Origin: Ramazzottius varieornatus
Lineage: Eukaryota > Tardigrada > Eutardigrada > Parachela > Ramazzottiidae
Direction of reading: 5' to 3'
Assembly: GCA_001949185.1 (NCBI GenBank)
Contig: BDGG01000002.1
Location: forward strand, 6,538,772 to 6,602,771
Length of the DNA stretch: 64,000 nt
Numbering within the stretch: the stretch's first letter is position 1; each line of letters starts with the position of its first letter. A program made the position numbers and the translations under genes. Positions 37,901 to 54,995 of this stretch are shown one piece after another. Under the pieces are notes generated by a model. It was given only the letters and a program-made list of their open reading frames with translations, was not told the DNA's origin and did not search any database.

Positions 37901-40824
37901 ATGGATAACCGGGATGCAATGACTTCCGAACGCAGAAGTCCGAACACAAGCGGACAGGTTTCGCCCATAAGTTCCATTCCCGTTTCGGTCATCCGGCGCC
38001 GTCGTCGGGAAGACTCTCCGGATACGAGCTTCTCAGAGGCCTCTTATCGCTGCAAAGTATGTGGGGGCAATTCGACCGGCGTCCATTACGGAGCTCGCAG
38101 CTGCGAGGGATGCAAGGTACCATTAGCCTTCAGATGATGACGTCCGTCTGTCGAATGAAAAAAATTATCGATTAGGTAGCTTATAGTCTTCAGCGAGATT
38201 TGTTGTTCTTGCAAGGCTAGGTCATTTCTTGACGATCATTCGATGATACAATGCAAAGATGCTTTAGCATCAGAAGTGGGTACACTGTTATCGCATGCAG
38301 TCTGATGGTTAAAGTCCTGAAGGTACCCCGATATCTAAGGCTCAACATCCACCACGGGTTTTGACGGCGACTTGCAAATGATAACGAAGGCCAAAAGCTG
38401 TTCAGAGCTTTGAAATACCATTAGCAGATTTGGGTCTCTTGTCCTCATTCCGAGGTCAGAATTGTATCAATTTAGCCACTGGGGCAACCTGTCACGTAAC
38501 TTGGTGCCTAGGTTTCTCGCCGTTCCAGACCATGGTTAATGTCGATCATTTTATGTCGGTTTTTTATGGTTTGAATGATCGAGAAAGAACAAGCAGGCTA
38601 AACAGAAGATAGATTAGCTGAAAAAAATCAAACTTTCCCCAGCGAACTGCAAAGCCTTAGAAATTTTCTTCGTGACTCACGTGCCGATATGTAATATGAG
38701 CAAAAGTCAAAGCGACCGGCGACGACGCATAGAGCGGTTCTTCGTGCTGTATGTGAACGTCAAGCCGCTAATGAAAACGTTTCAAGCGTCGACGCATTGC
38801 TGAAATTCTCAACGCACATGAAAGCTATGTAGGGTTCCGAGAAATATTTCTGTTGAAAAACGCTAGTGGTTGCATTTCTTCTTCTCAGCTAAACTGGCAT
38901 GCTAAAAATCCGGTTTGTGCAGGCATTCTTCAAGCGCGGCATGCTAAACAAGGTCTCGTACAAGTGCTACTTTGGAAACATTTGCCACATCAGTCCGAAA
39001 ACCAGAGGGCGCTGCAAGGCGTGCCGGCTGAACAAATGCATCAAAGAAGGAATGAAATTCGAAGGTGAGCCATAAGGAACTGGGGTTTTTACTTCCCTGA
39101 GGGACGATTATCGTACATTATGATTTTCGTGTGATCTCAGGAATGCGAGCCAGTCGAGTACAAGCACAAAATGCCAACAAGCGCAACAAGGAAGTTCCCC
39201 AAATGGGCGCTGGGAGCGATAACAACACGCAAGATCACCCCATTGGTAAGCACCTCATAAAATCCATAAATAAATTCACAAATCGGCAAAATATTGAAGT
39301 ATCAAGCACGAAATAAGTTGAAAAGACTAATGCATCTATTCGCTGACTCTGGAATAAGAAATATTCTGAATGTTGAGGCATAATTGAGCAGCCTTTGTGA
39401 CGAACTTGAGCTCGTGCTATTCATGCAGGTTCTTCGTCAGCGCACTTGTGGAGTATACGTGAGCAACCAGAAAGAACCGAGTACCCAAACCCAAACGGTC
39501 CGGAACAACCAGAGCGTGTCATCCACAGCGACGTGTATCGAAATGCCGGAAGCGGGACGGTCGTGCTCTCTCGAGCACAATCCGAAATCATAAAGTCTTC
39601 GTTCGCTGGACCCTCAGAACAGAGCTTCAGAACAACCCAGTCTTGCAATACAATATTCCGTGGTTATTTCGCTGCGCCACAGCCCCAGCGTAAAGAAAGC
39701 ACACATGCCGAACTGAAATATCTTCTTGATTTCGCGTTGAAGACGAAGGACCCATCGCCTGGAGCGTTACTACATGTGCAAGAAAGCTCGTCAGTGTCCA
39801 CCATCATTCCCCACTATTGCTCTATCCTGAAAAACACAAGTCATTGTCTACAGGTAAGGGTTCCCGCCAGCATGTTCTAAATCGGATCTCGACCAGAACT
39901 CCATAGTGTTTGTGACGCTTACAGGAAACTGTGAAGTCTGTGACGTACGCTCTAACTGAAGCCTACCGCGAACAGATTGAACTGTGGAGTCTCTTCATGG
40001 AGAGGTCGCAACATTCGAGTACCGCAGAGTTCGCCACGGACTCTGCGGAAACTATACTTGGCGCGTTGCGCATTGATGTCGTGGACGATGTACGAAGACT
40101 GCAAAACTTTTCCCAGCTTCTGCCCGGTTTTAGCCAGCTATCCACAGCCGAGCAACATCGGCGAATCTCAATCAGAAACCTCTTGGCGTGGTTTGTAAGT
40201 GTCCCAGAGGATTCACATGATTCCGCTTCCTTGTCAACCTGTTCTTGATCCAGTGGTTGGTTTCAGATTCACCGTTCACCATACGTGAAAGACCAGGAAG
40301 TGTATTACTTGGCTGGCAACGCCGACAGGAAGGTCCACTACGGCAAGTACTGGATCAAGAAGCTGATGGAGCCCGAGTTCGCCGAATTCATCTTGGGTAT
40401 CCTTCAGGAACTCAAAACTCTGCAGCTAACCTTGGTCCAGACCTACCTGCTGCTGGCAGTCTGCTTGTTCGAACCAGGTAAGTTCTAACGACGAAGTATA
40501 CCGGAGTGACAAAGTAACCCTTTACTTCCGGTTAGCTTTACAGGTTTCTGCTATGTCGAAAACATCACGTTCTTGAAGTTTCTGCATTCTCACTACCTGG
40601 ACGCACTGTTGTGGACTTTTGGTACAGATTCGGAGCGTCTTTCAGCACTGCGAGACGTCCTGAAAAAATGTCGTTCGATTGATGTTCTACAAGTGCGCTA
40701 TGTAGCATCGTTGGATGTCTCCAAAGCACCCGTTCGTCCATCCAATGGCTTGCCGTATAGTCTTCTTGTCCGTCAAAGCAGCTTTCTCGAAGATGACATC
40801 GTACTCGATGATACACTTTTATAA
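37901..40824 (+). CDS. Nuclear hormone receptor
   Basis: Seven exons (37901-38116, 38923-39064, 39141-39245, 39429-39853, 39925-40194, 40267-40477, 40544-40824) give 549 residues. The DNA-binding domain has its zinc Cys at 51, 54, 68, 71 and 87, 93, 103, 106. The P-box reads CEGCKAFFKR, the type known from estrogen receptors (EGCKA), and the D-box has five residues (CYFGNIC). A GMKFEGMRASRVQ extension follows. The hinge is long and Ser/Gln-rich. The ligand-binding domain (about 300-500) shows the family signature in LQNFSQLLPGFSQLSTAEQHRRISIRNLLAW. After helix 10/11 the sequence ends in an acidic tail without an obvious consensus AF-2 helix, though FLEDDIV could serve. I cannot place it in a named NR subfamily. 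The split between the two zinc fingers by an 806-base intron is typical of NR genes. Confidence 0.94.
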
Positions 40825-41797
40825 CTTATGCAATGTACTGAAACTGATGTTTTGAGCACAATAGAGTTTGCCTCATCTTTTACCCTATCCACAAATTTCG
40901 TCCAAATACTGTATTCCCTCGATAGTTCTGCGAATTACATCATCATGCCAGTAAATTACACCCGCATTGGTGTCCCCCCGCATTGTTTGATTATTGCCCT
41001 TTATTATACTTGATTGGGCAGCAGTCTTTGATTGAAGGTGGAGAAACTTTCTGTTCCCCGCCGGATGATATTTACCACGACAGTCACGTGATTCGCAGAA
41101 CTTTCCAAGGAATACAGTACTAAGAGTTATTTGTTTTATTAATGGTTTCGTTCTGTAAAGCTCATCCGGCGTTGTATTTACTCCCGATGCTATGTAAATC
41201 GTATCAAACAAATATGTGAATATCTTTTGCTATAATAATCGTAAAAGAGGTCTTCAAACGCGAAAACCAATACGTTGATCCTGTTGGGAAGCTGGCCAGC
41301 ACTCCACCTTCGTCATGGCGAGCCGCGGAGTGATGGCGGACGAACGCACTGTGAGCAAATGGATGACATCACCAAATGACATCACCGTCCGCCATTTCAC
41401 TTGATTTCATTCATCCTCGCCAAAATACGATTTTGCCCATTCGTTTTGTCATTCTCGTGAATCTTGTGGGGTACTTTCTCTTTACAGCAGATCTTGTGGA
41501 TCGGACTTGGACGTTCATGCTCAGGGAACGAGTAGCGGAAGCAACGAGGGACGCCTGGAGCAGTCCTGCACGGTGAAAGACATCTGGTACGGGAAGACGG
41601 AAATTTCTGTCAAGCTTTGTGCTGCCTTTCAACTTCTTCGTCGAGAAACGTGATTCCCTTCTGATTTCGGATCCAGTGAACCGGATCGTCCGCAGTGAAT
41701 ACTCGTGGTTGAAGACCAACACCTCAGTTAGAGAAGTCTGGCCAGTGAGCTGAAACTGTCGTGCATGCTTCTTCATCTCTTCTTACTTGTGGACAGG
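40825..41797. other. Intergenic, nuclear receptor to SPC25-like gene
   Basis: Holds an imperfect inverted repeat at 41329-41401 (arms AGTGATGGCGGACG and CGTCCGCCATTTCACT) and a short duplicated ATGACATCACC. The SPC25-like ATG follows an acceptor (GGACAG) by one base. Confidence 0.4.
41329..41401. repeat. Imperfect inverted repeat
   Basis: Arms AGTGATGGCGGACG and CGTCCGCCATTTCACT differ by a two-base insertion and enclose a 43-base spacer that contains ATGACATCACC twice. It is unrelated in sequence to the 125-bp foldback family. Confidence 0.6.
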
Positions 41798-42985
41798 ATG
41801 GATGAATCGATGGAGCTTTCTGAAGCCAGCTTCGAGACTGCAAGCGACGAAGAAACCGACACTTTTATCAGAGAAATCGACGAACAAAGAAGCAGAACGG
41901 TGGAAAGCTGGTCGCTTAATGGCGAAGCTGGTGCGCAGCTGAAATCAACTCTTCGGGACTCTTCAAAACTGTGGCTTGAACATCGCGGATTTCTCAAGGA
42001 GAGCTCCGAACACTGTCGCGGTAAGCAAAAATTCCCTACCATGCCTTACGAAAGCTGTAGATTGCGTATGCTGTGTTTTTCAGACGCTAAAATTCCCATA
42101 GTTTTTATGCTGAAAGAATTGTACGAAGCTGCATCTTCATCTGACAGCTCAAAAGGTATGACATTGGCTCGATCTGCTATCACTAACGTGGATAACTGCT
42201 CCAGTATTCGGTGATGTCTTTCCGCAGACGAACGAAGATCACAACAAGAAGACATGTTGCAAAAAGAGTTGGCTGTAGTACTGGCGAAGCAAGAGGAATT
42301 CCGGAAGAACATCGCACTCTTTACAGATTCAAGAGCTCATCGAAGGAAAGAGAAGGCTGCTCAAATGGAGAGTAAGGCCACGAAACTTTCTGGGACTTCA
42401 CGCGGGTTGCAGAGTATCTTCATTACGGGTCTTTTTCATGCTTGTAGTTCTGAAGAAAGAGAAAGCGGAAAAAGTTCTGAAGACGACGCAGTATCAACTC
42501 ATGGCAGAAAGCGGGTTCGCATCCTTCGGAATCCAGATGGACCATAAAGATACTCCAACTGGTGGTAAGTCTTCACAGTCCTATACCTCAGCTTAACTAG
42601 CCCACTACCATGCCGTATATCCGTATACATTTTATCTTTAGTACGAATGCGAATACGTTTCAAGAAGCTGTCCACCATCCCGGGAGCAGAAGCTGGAGTC
42701 ATTGTCGAGATGGGGGAGAAAGAATCAAACAAACGTTGGTTGGCTCTTTCACCCTTCAAACGAACTCATTTTTTTCTCGAATTTATTTTAGTCACAGAAG
42801 GTTCACTGATGTGTTTTCTTTTAGTTGTCGACCAATGGCCGAAAAACGTTCCGGGAATGCGGGATCTGGAAATGAGGTTAAACGAAGGAGACGTAGACCT
42901 GACGGGGTTTCTTATAGGAACTCGAGGATATTTCAGGGACTTTTACAAATCATCCGACACGTTTGCTGCAGTTTTCCGCGATTAA
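41798..42985 (+). CDS. SPC25: Probable SPC25-like kinetochore (Ndc80 complex) subunit
   Basis: Exons 41798-42020, 42084-42155, 42228-42371, 42448-42564 and 42642-42985 give 299 residues. Residues 1-200 are acidic then coiled-coil (KELAVVLAKQEEFRKNIALF, HRRKEKAAQ). The C terminus matches the SPC25 globular pattern: QLMAESGFASFGIQM, then VDQWPKNVPGMRDLEMRLNEGDVDLTGFL, and a final RGYFRDFY. SPC25 pairs with SPC24 at the centromere-facing end of the Ndc80 complex. Within the last exon, 42733-42823 could be a retained or optional intron: removing it would bring the GVIVEMGEKESNK strand next to the VDQWP segment, as the family alignment prefers. Similarity is weak, so another coiled-coil kinetochore or trafficking protein is possible. 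Confidence 0.5.
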
Positions 42986-43678
42986 CGTATTTCAGTTAGA
43001 TGCTTGCTTTCAAGCTCTGACTTCTAGTTTTATGGATAATCCCGCTCAGACCATATTTTGTTATCATTACACCATGTGATGGCAAACTGCTGCAGCGCGA
43101 AATGTAATGTTATGTACTCGTTGGTTCTTGTCTTGTGAACGCCGTTTTAGGCAATGGTTTAAAGTGTACCAGATAAAACACTTGTAGATTTCCGTGACGT
43201 GTAAAATCCTTCGCGACTGATTTATTCTGGACCGAGGAGCCGGAATGGGGCGGAAGAGCTCACTAGTGTCCGTCTGAACGGTTGGTTGTTCCCGTGAATT
43301 CATTGGCGGTTATGCGCGACTGTATGAAACCCCGTCTGATGCAAGGAACGTAGTTTAACTTAATGCTGGTTCAAACAAGGCGCATGGATGAAATGAGCAG
43401 GTGTCCATCTTACTTTCTCGACAAATTAAAAAAGAAGCACAGTAATGGCAACTTAATCCCCGTATAATTACACAGTAATAATTATGTACTACATGAAACT
43501 TCCCACTCGATCCAAGGCGAGCTTGATTTTTGCAAAAAAATTAAGCTTAGGTAACAAGAGATGACTGTCGCAAAACAGCTTGTTCTAATATTGTTTCGCC
43601 GGCAGAAAGAGCTGCAGAAAAGATGACAAAAGTGTGACAAGATTGTGTAACCAACAGAAGAGAAACGGGTGACCGCGT
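42986..43678. other. 3' intergenic space between SPC25-like and actin genes
   Basis: Convergent 3' ends. AT-rich sequence, presumably 3' UTRs. No gene recognised. Confidence 0.45.
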
Positions 43679-45643
<1,965 letters not shown>

Positions 45644-46713
45644 GGTAGCTTAACCTTGTGGAAAAAGGAGGAAAACTGCAACAGAGAAAACAAAATCAAG
45701 TAAAGAGGTTTGCAATGATTACATTCAATGATGACAGGCATGCGACATTGCTATGTCTAATCTTCGGTCCATACATGGCCAACAGCGAGTAAACGCCCTC
45801 TTGTGCGCTTCCGTCGAGGGTAGCTTCAGCTTCATATCAACATACTCATATCCGTACCCATACACAGTCTCTCGCTAATTTTAGCCATCTTCGCTACACT
45901 CTCGCATTCTCGACTACGCTAGCTACGATCTGTCCATTTCAAGTAATCGCCGGGCTTCTTCGTGAGCCAAAAATAAATTCAGCAACGTGCTTTGGGAAAC
46001 ACGCGGAGATTTCTCTGAATGGACTTCTTCTGGGAACGGAATCAAAGAGATCGGTAATAACAACGGGAACAAGTGCAAAATTCTTCCCTGAGCTGGCTAG
46101 ACACTCTCGTCTGCTTTCAGAATTCGCCTCTCTGATTCGCACATAAGAGACAGAACCTCTGACAGGATCATACGCTTCGCATTCAGTAAATTTGCTGCCC
46201 TTCACGCCATATTGAATTCCTCCATTCATCCGCCCTCACCTCGGCAATGATGGTCGTTTATTCCGAAATGGAAAATAAATCCCAGCTAGAACAATCTTGC
46301 GGAACTCAAAAACATAATTATGAATGCCTCAAAATAAAAAACTTCAACTTTTGTGCCAGAAATCCAAACTCAAGTTGCTAGCATGTTCATGTCGATCAAC
46401 CAATTTATTTACTAGCTCCATGCAAAGAGACATTCCCAAATTTTGAGAACAAAACATCGACCATGTCATGCGTGAAAAGTTTCCTCCCTTCGCCTATAAA
46501 CGCAACAATGTTCCCTCACCAGATTATACAACAAAACTCTTCGAACTCCCTTCAGCACCGTATGGACTTCAACCATCAACCTTGATATTCCGATCTGATG
46601 CGACTGGAATTTTCCCTCTTGTCCTCAAAACGGTTGACTGTCGTTTCACTACCCTCGGTCCACCCGCTGCCCAAAAACCCAGCCATTGTGACAATGAAAT
46701 ATGCAGGGCTTAC

Positions 46714-46797
46714 CTTGAGGAATAGTAGGACAAGGAGTAATATCCGCAAGAATCGCAAACTTGATGAATCCGCGTTGGCCTGATGAACTTGCTCGAC
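46714..46797 (-). other. Probable noncoding first exon of actin
   Basis: The donor CTCAAG|GTAAGCC (GT at 46713-46712) lies about 80 bases downstream of a TATA box on the same strand, and the acceptor TGTTGCAG lies just before the coding exon. The transcription start is inferred about 30 bases from the TATA box. Confidence 0.6.
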
Positions 46798-46824
46798 TAA
46801 AGAGGTGTCTGCCGGCTCACCATC

Positions 46825-46832
46825 TATTTATA
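46825..46832 (-). promoter_or_regulatory. TATA box of the actin gene
   Basis: TATAAATA on the minus strand, correctly placed between the CArG box and the noncoding exon. Confidence 0.65.
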
Positions 46833-46904
46833 CGAGGCACTTTTCTTCATAGCCGGCCGGAGGTGGAGCCCTAACTGCGGCCTGCCCTTGGCCCGCCTAG
46901 ATGA

Positions 46905-46914
46905 CCATATATGG
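46905..46914. promoter_or_regulatory. CArG box (serum response element)
   Basis: Perfect CC(A/T)6GG match, CCATATATGG, 73 bases upstream of the actin TATA box. SRF binding to such boxes controls actin genes in other animals. Confidence 0.7.
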
Positions 46915-47560
46915 AAGTGCTTCGCGAAGTGGAACAAGACACCGGGAGAAGACACGGTTCGGCTTGCCACACCCCAAGCAACAGTCTTGATTGGCACGTT
47001 GCTCGGATGAACCTATCGGTGCTCCCGTCCTCACATGTACTGGTTACACATGACATGACAAACGAACCAGCCGGGACAGCTTCCGCTCAAAGCATCGTGA
47101 CGTTACTGCATTACATCGGTTATCTCGCGTGAAAAAGTAAGGAGCGTTCGAATGAGCTGGCCCCGAAATGGGCATGTCGACATGACTTCTGCGATAACGG
47201 TATCATCACGGTTGATATTTCATCGACTAGAATCACACATCCATAGTCCGATTTGGTAGCGACCCTTTACCGACAGCATTCAAAGTCTGCGTTGTATTCG
47301 AAAGATCGGACTTCCGGTTCTACAGAACAGAACTATGCGTTTGTTGGTGGAGTGTGGGGAACCTGGCCCAGAAATCGACAGCCTAATTTATAGTTTCCGC
47401 ACAAGTAAGCCGGTAACCAGATACGTAATTCTTCCACAGGCTGCCTTAATAGGTTCACTCAGTCATTGGTCTGAATGTCATATCATCCTACTATAGTACG
47501 CATCAATAGACAGGTTTATGACCGCGCAGACTGGGAGAGCCTCACGTTCTCATCGGACAC

Positions 47561-47630
47561 CACCTTCTGATCTGAGGACCTCGGTATCGCGCAGTGCTAC
47601 GCGGTACCGAGGTCCTCAGATCAGAAGGTG
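47561..47630. repeat. Perfect 26-bp inverted repeat (hairpin)
   Basis: Arms at 47561-47586 and 47605-47630 are exact reverse complements (left arm begins CACCTTCTGATC). The 18-base loop itself contains CGCG at both ends, so the stem could extend. No copy is seen elsewhere in the window. Confidence 0.95.
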
Positions 47631-48367
47631 ACGAGGAGTTCGAGGAATAGTGTATAGACTTGGAAGTGCCCCATTTCATATGTCAGTACAACAAGTACCC
47701 TCTTTCTTGTTAGTTGTCAAACAAGATTTTCTCCGTGTTAATGGTCTGACTCCTGTAGGTGTTCGCTTCTTTTGGATATTAGCGCTTGCGGACCTGTGAT
47801 CTTGCGCGATACCGGCCTTTGCTTCACGACGTTGACTGTAGATGTAGATGACCTACGCAACGAAACTGCAGAGCCTCGAGCAAGGAAACCGATCTTCCCA
47901 ATATGGACAGAAATATTCACGGGTACCAAATTCGGCGCGTTCTTGTTCCTCACCATCTTTCGCTCATAGCAACATAACACTTCACAGCACGAGCAGAATA
48001 TTCTTCGCTCAGTTCGCAAGAAAACAAGCGCACTACGCTTCCCCAACGCTGGCCGCTTGGATCGTGTTGAGTGTAACCGCACACACCAAAGATGAACATA
48101 CCTAGTGGCGGAATATGTACTATAATTATTCTCGTCCATGTACAAGATCCGTCCTGTCAGCTCGCATCAACTGCGGTTCGTCAGTGTTTGTTGTGGTTTC
48201 GCGAGGTGCCATGATAATTTCGTGCTGCGAACGGAGGTCGCGGTAAGCCTCGGTGATCGTGAGAAGCGCGACAACGGCTTCTACTAGGCTCGTCATACAA
48301 TTTGACGAGCCAGCTGTCATCCCTCGGGGCACCATTGCGAGTGTCGAAGACCAAACCTCGACATCGA

Positions 48368-48494
48368 ATGGGAACTGGGCAAGCAAAACGTGGAAGATCG
48401 ATATCTTGAATGGCGGACTCTTCCAGCAATCAACACTGGAAGCGTTCGCCACTTTAGATAATGACCATCTACATTTGGTTTGCCCACCTCCCAG
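48368..48494. repeat. Foldback (MITE-like) repeat, copy 9
   Basis: Left end ATGGGAACTGGGCAAGCAAA pairs with right end TTTGGTTTGCCCACCTCCCA. Inner arms are worn (TTGAATGGCGGAC and GCGTTCGCCACTTTAG). Intergenic. Confidence 0.65.
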
Positions 48495-48971
48495 ATTGTT
48501 TGCAGTAACGAAGCGTCTAATTCCACACGAAGCGGATGACGATTTCCCAGAAAGATGGACAGTGATATTTCAGATTTGCGTTTTGCAGCGCTACGAGAAC
48601 ATGAAATAAAAAGAACCACCATCAAACTTTGCAACCATAAGTTGAGCTGCCGTTAGAAAATGGCCAATACTTTAGAGCGAAGTCTACGCATCGGAGTGTA
48701 CGCAGCGGAAACCTCGCGGTTCCGCCTACACGGACCCCTCAAGGTGATAACCGGGACGAAACTCAGTAGCAACCCACTCCTCATAAAACATAAAAGCAAA
48801 TAAAACTAGGCAGCTCGCATGAAATGGATGATGTCGGGGAACCATTGCCGTTCTAGAATACTACGTAAAACTCTCTTTGACGATCAGCTCCGTAGAATGT
48901 ACCGAACACATTCGAGAAAAATCACAAGGTTTCGGGAAAATGCAGTCGAATATGACTGATGGTCTTTCCAA

Positions 48972-50091
<1,120 letters not shown>

Positions 50092-50843
50092 CCTAAACGG
50101 TCCAGAGGGGAAACGACCGGAAGTTGGATAGTGACTAAACAGGATCTTCACTAAGCGTCCGGCTGTTAGTACCAAGACGGCGCGCGACTGATCCTGACGA
50201 GGCAAGAAGGGGTCTCACAGCTGGACCACTGCGGAACGATGGCCAGTTTATGGCAGGATGAGCAGAGGTAAAGGAAGCTGGAGGACCGCACAACGATCCT
50301 CGAAATGACGAGTAGAGATTGAGAACGATCAAAACAACAACACAGAAATTAAGTGCAGTTCCGACTTTGCGATATTCATTGCTACGTCACCGGAAGTAGA
50401 AGGTCCTCGAGGCTCGAGCTCCCCACTCCCCAGACTGTTGGTTGTGTATCTTCTTCAGGTCTTCCACGACCACTGACTTAACCTACTCTCAACGAGGCAT
50501 GAGTGTTGGGTCTCCGCAGAATTCCTCACTGTTTAACGTGTATCACTTTACACGAAGTTTCGTGATTCGATTTGCAAGACAGTGGATGTAAAATATTGAT
50601 ACCATAAAATCATCAAAAGTTTTAAAGCCCTCGGAACAATACAGCAAACTCTGACTCTCCAGTCAAAACGGTCCTGCAGAACCATAGCCAAAACAGTTCA
50701 ACAGTGCCCAACGATCCAAAAAGTCGTTGCGATTACGTTACTGAAGAATTCTTACAAGTCACTTCTAGTCCTTCGCTTCGAAGAAGATAATAACAAGACG
50801 AACCCATTCGTTCAAACTACGAGATGATCATTCTACATCCCAC
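50092..50843. other. LRRC57 promoter side and MAPKAPK2 3' side
   Basis: CCGGAAGT (ETS-type) motifs occur near 50115 and 50391 upstream of LRRC57. No gene recognised. Confidence 0.4.
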
Positions 50844-53123
<2,280 letters not shown>

Positions 53124-54290
53124 TGGTACGAGCAAGGGAGAAAAATGCACTACACTAGTTTTGCCTTGCCCCACAAACACACGCGATGGAAACGGAAGAG
53201 ACAAGGCAGCGACTGCGAGCAAACAAACTTGACTTGTGCACAAGCTGTTCCGGCCGGAGCGCGATTCGCCGAGTCGGATTATAGAGTCAGCTAATTCCGT
53301 AGTGACTCAGCCGCTCAACGTGATAACCACCTTCTGGAAATAAAAAAATACTGTTTTCATAATCCGGTGCTGTAGTTAGCTTGTTCATCTTGTTTTCCGC
53401 GGTGTCCCAGATCATAAGGCTAAGGAACGCCTGCCGAAGAATCAGAAAGCTGAGAATTTTACGCACCGGCGCTGAGGGAATCGAAGGCGACCGAATATGG
53501 ATGAGCTCGACTCTGTGGTGTCCAAGTTGTCTCCTGTCTCGTTTCGCCTCCTAGAATAGCAGTTCAAAGTTGGTCAGAGTCGGATAATCTTGATCGAGTG
53601 GAGCAGGGCTTCCCGACAAGACTTGCGCCGGCTTCCGGCTCATGATGTATATAAGGCTTCTACAGTATTAATACTTACGGAGTAGGAGTCTTTCTTCGTC
53701 CGGCAAGTAGTCCTCTTTCGGCAGCTGGTTCCGTAGGCGACATTCACTGTTAATCGTCCGGTAGCGGGCAAGATGGCGATATGAAAGCCACGGAGTAATT
53801 TTATAACTTTTGATAACGTTTGCGCCAGTCATCAATTGCAGAGTGCAGACTGAATGAGCTGGTGACTGCTGGTGTGTTGGAATCCGTCTGGTAGGATGAT
53901 GTCACAATTCACGAACCGCCAGAACTAGGTCCTTCACGTCGAAAATTCCTTAAACTAACGTTATCCAAGCAATTCTTTCGGTTGATTGTTGAAGGACTGA
54001 AGTCGTCCTTCGGAACCCGGGTGTGCCCGCGGCTGCCCTCAGTCGACCCCTTGTTGCCCTGGGTGTCCTTCGTACTGTAGTGGGAAGTTTGGAAAAGGGA
54101 GCTGTCTGCATGAGACTGCATCATCTATCTTCGTTCCTCGGTCTTCCCTTTCGGCTGGCTGAACCGCAGTAACAGGAAAGGTAGTTTGCTGTTGCAGGTA
54201 TCGAAAGCTCGCACGATCTCCGGGACGTGGGCGTCACGGATTAGTCGGATCAGCTGCTGTAACCTGCGTATCATCCCTCGCAGGATAACC
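53124..54290. promoter_or_regulatory. Divergent promoter MAPKAPK2 / ATP5F1D
   Basis: 1.17 kb between two start codons. The ATP5F1D ATG follows an acceptor (CCCTCGCAG at 54283) by 7 bases, implying a noncoding exon in this interval. No coding exon is recognised. Confidence 0.5.
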
Positions 54291-54995
54291 ATGCTTCCTC
54301 TGCGGACGTTGAGAAAGATTGTGTTGGCCAAGTGCTATGTCGACCATTCTCGCAGCATCGGTACTTCTGGAGTAATGTATCAGAACGCTATGAAGTTTAC
54401 ATTCGCATCGCCAGGGCAGGTAAGTGTGGCTCATTTCCGGTCGACACTAATGAACCCGTTAGCTGATTACGGCCTGTATATCCTGTAGGTTTTCTATTCG
54501 GAGGCGAACATCAAGCAAGTCGACGTCCCTTCGATGAGTGGAAACTTCGGTATTCTGGCTAACCACGTGCCAATGTTGGCTGTTCTTGCACCTGGCGTGG
54601 TCAACATCTTTGAAACTGAGGGTGACTCAAAGAAATACTTCGGTAAGCAATGCATTACAAATGAGACAAATCGATTTGTATTCCTCGACGCCGGACTGAC
54701 GTGCATTCGTGGTCTAGTTAGTAGCGGAACCATCACAGTGAACGACGACTCTTCGGTACAAGTACTAGCCGAGGAAGCCGTTCCTGTTGCCCATCTGGAC
54801 CGACAGGTAGATTCCGCAACAATTTACAGTATGGTTTCTTGTGGGAGTATGTTTAACTGGTCTGTTTTCCAGGCTGCCAGAGATGGTCTTACCGAGGCGC
54901 AACAAAGGTTGAATTCAGCATCAGGAGACATTGCAAGAGCAGAAGCCCAAATAGCAGTCGACACGTTTGAAGCCTTGGTGAAAGCGAGCGAATAG
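54291..54995 (+). CDS. ATP5F1D: Mitochondrial ATP synthase F1 subunit delta
   Basis: Four exons (54291-54419, 54489-54642, 54718-54806, 54873-54995) give 164 residues (human 168). A basic mitochondrial presequence (MLPLRTLRKIVLAKC) leads to KFTFASPGQ, the family's first conserved strand. The beta-sandwich follows (VDVPSMSGNFGILANHVPMLAVLAPGVV, KKYFVSSGTITVNDDSSVQVLAEEAVPV), then the C-terminal two-helix hairpin ending EALVKASE. Delta (bacterial epsilon) binds gamma in the central stalk and contacts the c-ring. The gene sits 18 kb from the gamma gene. Confidence 0.97.

Larger units (their letters stand above)
45644..48971. other. Actin 5' region and 3.3 kb of intergenic DNA
   Basis: Contains the actin 5' UTR intron (about 46713 down to 45676), the noncoding exon, the actin core promoter, a perfect 26-bp inverted repeat at 47561-47630 and one foldback repeat at 48368-48494. 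No further protein gene is recognised. Open frames of up to 135 codons here overlap the repeats or look random. Confidence 0.5.

Noticed and set aside
47738-48145. 135-codon minus-strand frame upstream of actin
   Set aside because: Composition random, no family resemblance.
48126-48609. Overlapping open frames on both strands
   Set aside because: They overlap foldback repeat copy 9; repeated peptide fragments such as VRHLG-type strings elsewhere come from translating the same repeat, not from a gene family.
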